Source: UMGS1883 sp045636425
GTDB lineage: Bacteria; Bacillota; Clostridia; UMGS1883
Reading direction: 5' to 3'
NCBI GenBank assembly: GCA_045636425.1
Contig: JAZTXM010000018.1
Coordinates: forward strand, 1 to 12,127
DNA: 12,127 bases
Of the stretch, positions 1 to 4,968 are shown piece by piece; positions within the stretch are counted from its first letter, which is position 1, and each line of letters begins with the position of its first letter. Position numbers and translations under genes: made by a program. The notes beneath the pieces were generated by a model. It did no database searches. It had not been told where the DNA came from and saw nothing but the letters and a program-made list of their open reading frames with translations.

Positions 1-2
1 GG

Positions 3-398
3 GCGGATGATTATATAGTTAAACCTTTTGAGCCGAAGGAACTTATTGCGCGCATAAAGGCGATATTAAGAAGAACCGGAAAAGCAGATGAACCTGATTC
101 TGCGTTGGTTTTTGAGAATCTGTATATTAATATAAGCACATATGAATTTAAAGTTAACAATTCTGATGTAGATATTCCGCCGAAAGAACTCGAGCTTTTG
201 AATTTTCTTTGTTCACATCCGAATAGGGTATATACAAGAGATCAGCTACTAAACGAGGTTTGGGGATACAACTATTATGGTGATTCGAGAACTGTAGACG
301 TACATGTTAAAAGACTTCGAGAGAAAATAGACGGTGTTTCAACAAAATGGTCACTTAAAACGGTTTGGGGTGTAGGATACAAATTTGAGGTGAAGTAA
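3..398 (+). CDS. OmpR/PhoB-family response regulator, 3' part (5' end outside window)
   Basis: This is the DNA-binding output protein of a two-component system. The frame is open from the window edge (first full codon at 3) to TAA at 396-398, giving 131 visible residues. It begins at the end of the receiver domain with ADDYIVKPF, where the Lys-Pro is the conserved beta-5 motif. The phospho-acceptor Asp lies outside the window. A short linker leads into a winged-helix effector domain (about residues 45-131) with the family pattern PKELELLNFL, RVYTRDQLLNEVWG, RTVDVHVKRLREKI and VWGVGYKF. A TTG at 105 could be mistaken for a start but lies inside the protein. The stop codon abuts the kinase ATG at 399, and the kinase Shine-Dalgarno lies in the last codons of this gene, so the two are translationally coupled. 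The subfamily and target genes cannot be read from this part. Confidence 0.95.
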   Translation, partial: ADDYIVKPFEPKELIARIKAILRRTGKADEPDSALVFENLYINISTYEFKVNNSDVDIPPKELELLNFLCSHPNRVYTRDQLLNEVWGYNYYGDSRTVDVHVKRLREKIDGVSTKWSLKTVWGVGYKFEVK

Positions 399-1844
399 AT
401 GCGTAAGTCGCTTTTCTCAAAAATCTTCATTACTCAGCTTTTAGTGTCGCTGACTATAATTTTTATTGTTGTTCCCATGTTGTTTTTACTTATAGGCGAT
501 TACTTCGTATCGCAGCAGGAGAAACACATTTTGCAGGATGCTGTCCGTGTGGCACAGATGACTAAAAAGATATCAGAATATGAGCCTCATGGAAAAGCAT
601 GGGAGATTTTTGAAAAAGGAATAGAATTCGCCGGAAGTCAGAGCATGATGGTGGTTTTAAATGCCGACGGTGAAATTTTGTCTGCTCCCAAAAATGCGGT
701 GGGGGTTAATATATCCACCATAGGAAAAGAATATGTCGACCTTGTGCGTGGCGGAAATTCTGTGGTAAAGATATATTATAAAAATGATACCTTTGCCGAG
801 CAAACGTTGGTCGCAATAGCACCCATAGAGGATGTGGATGCTGTTTCGGGAAAGGTGAAGTTTCTTGGGGCTTCCATGGCATTAAGACCGATGCCTCAGG
901 TAAAGTCCCTGCAGAACAGGATTATTTCCATAGTTATGATGGCACAGATAACGGCGTGGGTGCTTGCTTTTGTGGTTTCATTTTTCCTGACAAGGCAGAT
1001 ACTTAAGCCCATTAAGAAAATGCGTACCGCGGCAAAAAGTATAGCTTCGGGAAATTTCAGGGAGCGTATTCCCGTTACCTCCTCCGATGAAATCGGGCAG
1101 CTTGCCGTGAGCTTCAATTCAATGATTCAGTCCCTTGACGAGCTTGAGAAAATGAGAGCATCGTTCATTTCCGATGTTTCCCACGAGCTGCGGACTCCAA
1201 TGACCATTATCAGTGGCTTTGTGGAAGGGATTTTAGACGGAACAATCTCAGAAGAACAAACGGCGAAGTACTTAGATATTGTTTTAAGCGAGATAAAAAG
1301 GCTGAGCAGACTTGTAAATGACCTTTTGGAGTCGTCAAGGCTTGAGCAGGGAAAAACAAAAATTGAAAAAACCAATGTGGATATGAATCGAATTGCGGCA
1401 GAGTGCGTCATTGCATATGAGAAAAGCTTGACAGAAAAGAAAATTAATGTTAATCTTGAGCTTGACGAGGAGGAATGCCTTGCCCTTGCTGATAAGGATG
1501 CCATAAAAAGAGTTATGATAAACCTTATTGACAATGCGATAAAGTTTACCCCCGAGGGCGGAGATATAGAGGTTGCGACCGAAAAAATTAACGGCAAGGT
1601 TAAGGTTTCGGTGAAAAACAGCGGTGAAGGAATTTCGGAGGACGAGCTGAGGCACATTTGGGAAAGGTTTTATAAATCTGACAAGAGCCGAAGCTTTGAT
1701 AAAAAGGGAGTCGGTTTAGGGCTTCATATTGTAAAAACGATAATTTCTCAGCATGGCGGAGAAATATATGCAGAAAGTGAAGAGGGAAGCTTTGCACGCT
1801 TTACCTTTATATTAGATGAAGGAATCCAAAGCAGGAAAGGATGA
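399..1844 (+). CDS. Membrane sensor histidine kinase (HAMP-HisKA-HATPase)
   Basis: This is the sensor partner of the upstream regulator: it autophosphorylates on His and passes the phosphate to the response regulator. Of 481 residues, 8-32 form a first membrane helix, 33-173 an extracytoplasmic sensor region without a domain I recognise, and 174-198 a second membrane helix. HAMP covers about 199-251. HisKA has SHELRTP with the phospho-acceptor His262. The ATPase domain (about 365-475) has the N box NLIDNAIKFTP, a G1 box written NSGEGI (Asn where Asp is most common, a variant often seen in Firmicutes) and the G2 box GVGLGL. The start at 399 follows GAGGTGA at 387-393 with a 5-base gap. The gene ends in a 4-base ATGA overlap with the protease gene. 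The stimulus is unknown. The HtrA neighbour suggests cell-envelope or secretion stress, which is an inference. Confidence 0.95.
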   Translation: MRKSLFSKIFITQLLVSLTIIFIVVPMLFLLIGDYFVSQQEKHILQDAVRVAQMTKKISEYEPHGKAWEIFEKGIEFAGSQSMMVVLNADGEILSAPKNAVGVNISTIGKEYVDLVRGGNSVVKIYYKNDTFAEQTLVAIAPIEDVDAVSGKVKFLGASMALRPMPQVKSLQNRIISIVMMAQITAWVLAFVVSFFLTRQILKPIKKMRTAAKSIASGNFRERIPVTSSDEIGQLAVSFNSMIQSLDELEKMRASFISDVSHELRTPMTIISGFVEGILDGTISEEQTAKYLDIVLSEIKRLSRLVNDLLESSRLEQGKTKIEKTNVDMNRIAAECVIAYEKSLTEKKINVNLELDEEECLALADKDAIKRVMINLIDNAIKFTPEGGDIEVATEKINGKVKVSVKNSGEGISEDELRHIWERFYKSDKSRSFDKKGVGLGLHIVKTIISQHGGEIYAESEEGSFARFTFILDEGIQSRKG

Positions 1845-2995
1845 GGGGAATGAGTAAAAAAACGATAATAAGCACCATATCGGGTGCTGTTGCAGGAAGC
1901 ATGATAGCATCTGTTATGACGTTAAGCTTTGTCGGCTATTTTGATAATCACACGGCAGATTCGGCGGATAAGGAAATAGTATTATCCCAGAGCGTGCCTT
2001 TTGGCAGTACGGGGGAGGAATTTTCCGCAATATCCACTGATACCGAGAAAAAGGTTTTGAGCGTTGAAGAAATTGCAAAGCAGGTAGGCCCCTCAATTGT
2101 GGGAATTTCCTGCACAACGCCTGTACACACCTTTTACGGAACGCAGAATTCAGAGTCCATCGGTAGCGGTATAATTATAGGTAAGGACGGTCAGATTGTG
2201 ACCAATTACCACGTAATAAACGGAGCACAGACTATTACCGTAAATCTTACAAGCGGCGGCAAATACGAGGCAAAGGTTATAGGCGGAGACGAGAAGACCG
2301 ATATAGCGGTACTCAAGATAGATGCGAAAGAGGAGCTTCACGTTGCGGTTATAGGAAATTCCGACGAGATTGAAGTGGGCTCTTTGGCAGTTGCAATCGG
2401 TAATCCCATGGCAAGCGAGCTTTTCGGAACCGTTACCGCAGGCGTTATCAGCGGAGTGAACAGGAGCATGGTTGTAGACGAGCGTGAAATGAACCTTATT
2501 CAGACGGATGCCGCAATTTCTCCCGGTAACAGCGGCGGTGCGCTTATAAATAAGTACGGCGAGGTTATCGGAATCAACAGCGTAAAATTAGTGGATAATT
2601 CCGCAGAGGGACTGGGCTTTGCCATTCCCATGAATGAGGCTGTCCCCATTGTTCAGGATTTGGTTAAATACGGATATGTAAAGGGAAGACCCATTATTGG
2701 CGTGTCTGTGCGTGAGATAACCAAGGAGATTGCTTATTATAATAATCTTCCCGTAGAAAGCGGTCTTTATGTAATGAGCGTGTCCGAGGGAAGCGGTGCC
2801 GATAAGGCAGGACTTACCCGTGGCGATATCATCACAAAAATGCAGGGAGAAGCAGTCACTACAGCTACTCAGATGAATAAAATCCGTGATAAATATAAAG
2901 CAGGGGATAAGGTAACCGTTACATTTATCCGTGATGGAAAACAGAAAACCGTGAATCTGACACTGACAGAGGATTTATCGGGAAAGAAAGGCTAA
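1841..2995 (+). CDS. htrA: HtrA/DegP-type membrane-anchored serine protease with one PDZ domain
   Basis: This is a quality-control protease and chaperone for misfolded proteins on the outer face of the membrane. Of 384 residues, about 8-34 form an uncleaved-looking membrane anchor, followed by a linker rich in polar residues to about 70. The trypsin-like domain has its triad visible as His124 (TNYHVI), Asp154 (KTDIAVL) and Ser231 (GNSGGAL). A single C-terminal PDZ domain covers about 285-375, with ESGLYVMSVSEGSGADKAGL and GDIITK. This matches the length and layout of Firmicutes HtrA. The ATG at 1841 overlaps the kinase stop (ATGA) and has GGAAAGG just upstream. A second in-frame ATG at 1850 gives MSKKT and cannot be excluded. 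Position behind a two-component system resembles CssRS control of htrA in Bacillus, so regulation by the adjacent system is likely but inferred. Confidence 0.95.
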   Translation: MRGMSKKTIISTISGAVAGSMIASVMTLSFVGYFDNHTADSADKEIVLSQSVPFGSTGEEFSAISTDTEKKVLSVEEIAKQVGPSIVGISCTTPVHTFYGTQNSESIGSGIIIGKDGQIVTNYHVINGAQTITVNLTSGGKYEAKVIGGDEKTDIAVLKIDAKEELHVAVIGNSDEIEVGSLAVAIGNPMASELFGTVTAGVISGVNRSMVVDEREMNLIQTDAAISPGNSGGALINKYGEVIGINSVKLVDNSAEGLGFAIPMNEAVPIVQDLVKYGYVKGRPIIGVSVREITKEIAYYNNLPVESGLYVMSVSEGSGADKAGLTRGDIITKMQGEAVTTATQMNKIRDKYKAGDKVTVTFIRDGKQKTVNLTLTEDLSGKKG

Positions 2996-3003
2996 ATTAA
3001 CAA

Positions 3004-3063
3004 AGGCGAGTTCGAAACCATCCTCGCCTCTGTACAATGATACAGAAAATCAAAACTAAGGAG
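3004..3063 (+). promoter_or_regulatory. preQ1 riboswitch-like leader of queT
   Basis: The 74-base htrA-queT gap folds well. Stem P1 is AGGCGAG (3004-3010) with CTCGCCT (3023-3029). It closes a 12-base loop (3011-3022) that starts with UUC and ends with C directly before the 3' arm, as in class I preQ1 aptamers. The A-rich tail AAAACTAAGGAG (3052-3063) closely resembles the class I tail and contains the queT ribosome binding site, so control would be on translation. An extra hairpin, TCTGTA/TACAGA (3029-3034 and 3041-3046), sits between P1 and the tail. It is not in the minimal class I aptamer but recalls the embedded helix of class III. The usual loop-tail pseudoknot pairing is poor, though UCCU at 3021-3024 could pair with the AGGA of the ribosome binding site. 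The queT gene downstream, a known preQ1 target, is the main support. The class is unresolved. Confidence 0.66.
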
Positions 3064-3069
3064 AAATGA

Positions 3070-3549
3070 ATGATGAGAAAGAAAACACAATTTTTAACCC
3101 AAGGTGCATTGATAGCTGCTTTATATGTAGTGCTTACGTATATAAGCAATCTTTTAGGGCTTGCAAGCGGAGTAATTCAGGTGCGTATATCGGAGGCGCT
3201 GACAATTCTTCCCATGTTTACTTTTTCGGCAGTGCCGGGGCTTTTTGCAGGGTGCATTGCAGCAAACCTTTTGACGGGGGCGGCAATATGGGATATAATT
3301 TTCGGCTCTCTGGCAACACTTTTGGGAGCATTGGGAACATATTATTTAGGAAAAAACCGCTATATGGCGGCGTTGTTCCCAATAGCGGCAAATTCGATTA
3401 TAATTCCCTTTGTGCTAAAGCTGGCATATGGAGTTAGCGAGGGGTATTGGTTCATATTTATGACGGTATTTATAGGCGAACTGATATCCTGCGGAGTGCT
3501 GGGAATAATGCTTGCAAAGGCAATAGATAAAACAAAGATGTTTAAATAA
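3070..3549 (+). CDS. queT: QueT family transporter, probable queuosine precursor (preQ1) uptake component
   Basis: This is a small integral membrane protein of the QueT family, the substrate-binding S component of an ECF-type importer thought to bring in a queuosine precursor for tRNA modification. It would work with a shared ECF energy module that is not in this window. The 159 residues are mostly hydrophobic, with five to six membrane helices. The family-typical stretches VRISEALTILPMF (about 38-50), AVPGLFAGCIAANL and DIIFGSLATLLGALGTYYL are all present, and the length is normal. AAGGAG at 3058-3063 serves either ATG 3070 or ATG 3073, 6 or 9 bases downstream. The preceding leader looks like a preQ1 riboswitch, which agrees with the substrate call. 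No clear promoter is seen in the gap, so transcription may read through from htrA. Confidence 0.92.
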   Translation: MMRKKTQFLTQGALIAALYVVLTYISNLLGLASGVIQVRISEALTILPMFTFSAVPGLFAGCIAANLLTGAAIWDIIFGSLATLLGALGTYYLGKNRYMAALFPIAANSIIIPFVLKLAYGVSEGYWFIFMTVFIGELISCGVLGIMLAKAIDKTKMFK

Positions 3550-3550
3550 A

Positions 3551-3585
3551 AAAAGAATCTCGCCGAAAGGCGAGATTCTTTTTTT
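3551..3585. terminator. Bidirectional rho-independent terminator between queT and prfB
   Basis: A near-perfect stem, AAAAGAATCTCGCC (3551-3564) with GGCGAGATTCTTTT (3569-3582), closes a GAAA tetraloop. T-runs flank it on both strands. It begins 2 bases after the queT stop, and its plus-strand T-run overlaps the prfB stop codon (3584-3586 on the minus strand), so it serves both convergent genes. Confidence 0.95.
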
Positions 3586-4708
3586 ATTTAAGATTTAATT
3601 GACCTAAACTTGCTTTCTTGAGGTAATCATTTATAAAACCGTCGAGGCCGCCGTCCATAACGGCACCGATATTACCCACTTCGTAGTTTGTTCTGTGGTC
3701 TTTAACCATATTATAGGGGTGGAATACATAGGAACGAATCTGACTGCCCCATGCAATTTCTTTCTGCACACCCTTAATATCTTCAATCTTTTCTTTCTGC
3801 TCGGCTTCTGCAAGCTCCATAAGCTTAGCCTTGAGCATCTTCATGGCAGTGTCCTTATTCTGGAACTGACTGCGTTCATTCTGACAGGCAACAACAACGC
3901 CTGTGGGGATATGTGTGATACGGATAGCCGAGCTTGTTTTATTTACATGCTGACCGCCCGCACCGCTTGCACGGTAAGTATCGATACGAAGGTCATCGGG
4001 ATTGATATTGATTTCGATATCGTCCTCAATATCGGGCATTACTTCAACGGAGGCAAAGGAGGTGTGTCTTCTTCCTGCGGAATCAAAGGGAGAAATTCTG
4101 ACTAAACGGTGAATACCCTTTTCGCATTTTGCAAAGCCGTATGCATTAAGACCCTCAAGAAGAATACTTGCACCCTTAAGACCTGCTTCATCACCGTCAA
4201 GAATGTCAAGCACCGATACCTTATATCCTCTGGACTCTGCCCACATCTGATACATTCTGTAGAGCATCTGGCACCAGTCCTGTGCCTCTGTTCCGCCTGC
4301 ACCTGCGTGGAGGGTAATAATGGCATTACTCTTGTCGTAAGGACCTGAGAGAAGCGTTTCAAGCTTCATATTCTCAATCTTTTCGGAAAGGCTGTTAAAT
4401 CCCGTCTGAATTTCTTCCAAAAGAGTTTCATCATCCTCGGCAATTGCAAGCTCAACCAATGTTGACATATCCTCCCAATCGCCCTGGAGTGCCTTGAATC
4501 TTTCGATTTTGTTTGACTGCTCCTTGATTTTCTGCAAAACCTTCTGACTGTTCTTTATGTCATTATAAAAATCCGGAGCAAGTGTTTCCTGCTCAAGCTT
4601 TGCAATTGTCTCCTTTGCACCGTCGATATCAAGTGCAATGCCAAGCTCCTCAATGGGCTTTTCCATTGCCACGAGGTCAAGACGTATCTGTTCGTATTCA
4701 ACTATCAT
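3584..4708 (-). CDS. prfB: Peptide chain release factor 2 (RF2), no programmed frameshift
   Basis: RF2 recognises UGA and UAA stop codons and triggers peptide release on the ribosome. The 374-residue frame is uninterrupted. It shows the helical N-terminal domain, the RF2 stop-reading tripeptide SPF (206-208, in RISPFDSAGRRHTSF) and the catalytic GGQ (251-253, in GAGGQHVNKT). In many bacteria prfB carries an in-frame UGA near codon 26 (CUU UGA C) that needs a +1 shift. Here codons 26-27 are CTT GAT (4633-4628), the same site less one T, so the protein reads directly. The start is ATG 4706-4708 with AAGGAAG (4722-4716) 7 bases upstream. It lies downstream of secA in the same direction, an order also found in Bacillus subtilis, but with a long structured gap and a terminator hairpin between them. 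Confidence 0.97.
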   Translation of the reverse strand: MIVEYEQIRLDLVAMEKPIEELGIALDIDGAKETIAKLEQETLAPDFYNDIKNSQKVLQKIKEQSNKIERFKALQGDWEDMSTLVELAIAEDDETLLEEIQTGFNSLSEKIENMKLETLLSGPYDKSNAIITLHAGAGGTEAQDWCQMLYRMYQMWAESRGYKVSVLDILDGDEAGLKGASILLEGLNAYGFAKCEKGIHRLVRISPFDSAGRRHTSFASVEVMPDIEDDIEININPDDLRIDTYRASGAGGQHVNKTSSAIRITHIPTGVVVACQNERSQFQNKDTAMKMLKAKLMELAEAEQKEKIEDIKGVQKEIAWGSQIRSYVFHPYNMVKDHRTNYEVGNIGAVMDGGLDGFINDYLKKASLGQLNLK

Positions 4709-4747
4709 TTATTATCTTCCTTTCAAAGAATTAAAACTAAGTGATGT

Positions 4748-4762
4748 TCCCACGGGGTGGGA
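4748..4762. other. Short GC-rich hairpin in prfB leader region
   Basis: TCCCAC (4748-4753) and GTGGGA (4757-4762) form a 6-bp stem with a 3-base loop. On the minus strand it lies about 25 bases before the prfB ribosome binding site. It has no T-run, so it is not a terminator. It forms part of the larger structured gap between secA and prfB. Confidence 0.6.
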
Positions 4763-4776
4763 GAAAATGGTGCAGA

Positions 4777-4847
4777 ACGGACAAACTGAACCCGCAGGGG
4801 GTATCCGAAGCTGTATGTGTATACAGCGAGAGCTGAAGTTTGTTCGT
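4777..4847. other. Possible three-way-junction RNA element between secA and prfB, family not recognised
   Basis: An outer stem of 11 positions pairs ACGGACAAACT (4777-4787) with AGTTTGTTCGT (4837-4847). Read as plus-strand RNA it has one G-U wobble, and read as minus-strand RNA one A-C mismatch. Inside are a small stem ACCC/GGGT (4790-4793 and 4799-4802) and a strong hairpin GCTGTAT/ATACAGC (4810-4816 and 4821-4827, loop GTGT). Nothing here looks coding. It matches no riboswitch, T-box (no AGGGTGG-type bulge sequence) or 6S RNA that I can recognise. It could be part of the prfB leader, a separate small RNA ending at the hairpin at 4866-4890, or a dispersed repeat. The strand is undecided. Confidence 0.5.
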
Positions 4848-4865
4848 AGCATAAGGCTTCTTTCT

Positions 4866-4890
4866 AAAAATTCGTCACCGACGAATTTTT
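4866..4890. terminator. Bidirectional terminator hairpin downstream of secA
   Basis: AAAAATTCGTC (4866-4876) pairs perfectly with GACGAATTTTT (4880-4890) around a 3-base loop, giving an 11-bp stem ending in a T-run on either strand. On the minus strand it lies about 80 bases past the secA stop and would separate secA from prfB. A candidate minus-strand promoter lies just upstream of it (4905-4934), so it might also act as an attenuator at the head of a prfB transcript. Confidence 0.8.
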
Positions 4891-4904
4891 ACCGATAAAA
4901 AGTA

Positions 4905-4934
4905 ATCTTACAAATTAAAATATATTAAAATCAA
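4905..4934 (-). promoter_or_regulatory. Candidate promoter for prfB leader (minus strand)
   Basis: On the minus strand, TTGATT (4934-4929) and TAAGAT (4910-4905) are separated by 18 bases in AT-rich DNA. The predicted start near 4898 lies directly before the terminator hairpin at 4890-4866. No better promoter is visible between that hairpin and prfB. The match is moderate, not strong. Confidence 0.5.
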
Positions 4935-4968
4935 TTTGCATTTGCCTTATGCGTTCGGTGCCGTTTTA

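Noticed and set aside
105..107. TTG at 105 as the start of the response regulator
   Set aside because: The frame is open upstream and encodes the receiver-domain end ADDYIVKPF, so the gene begins outside the window.
1127..1657. 176-codon open frame antisense to the histidine kinase
   Set aside because: It is Ser- and Phe-rich low-complexity sequence opposite conserved HisKA and ATPase domains: a shadow frame.
3009..3019. AGTTCGAAACC resembling a tRNA T-arm loop
   Set aside because: No acceptor, D or anticodon arms surround it; it is the loop of the leader stem.
3004..3029. Hairpin after htrA as a rho-independent terminator
   Set aside because: There is no T-run after the stem; the tail is A-rich and leads into the queT ribosome binding site, which fits a riboswitch better.
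3559..3574. Terminator stem CTCGCC/GGCGAG repeats the P1 stem sequence of the queT leader
   Set aside because: A 6-base match in opposite order is probably chance; no further similarity extends from it.
4741..4860. T-box leader, 6S RNA or protein-coding gene in the secA-prfB gap
   Set aside because: No T-box core or specifier loop, no 6S-like long rod with central bubble, and the 86-codon plus-strand frame starts inside prfB with low-quality composition.
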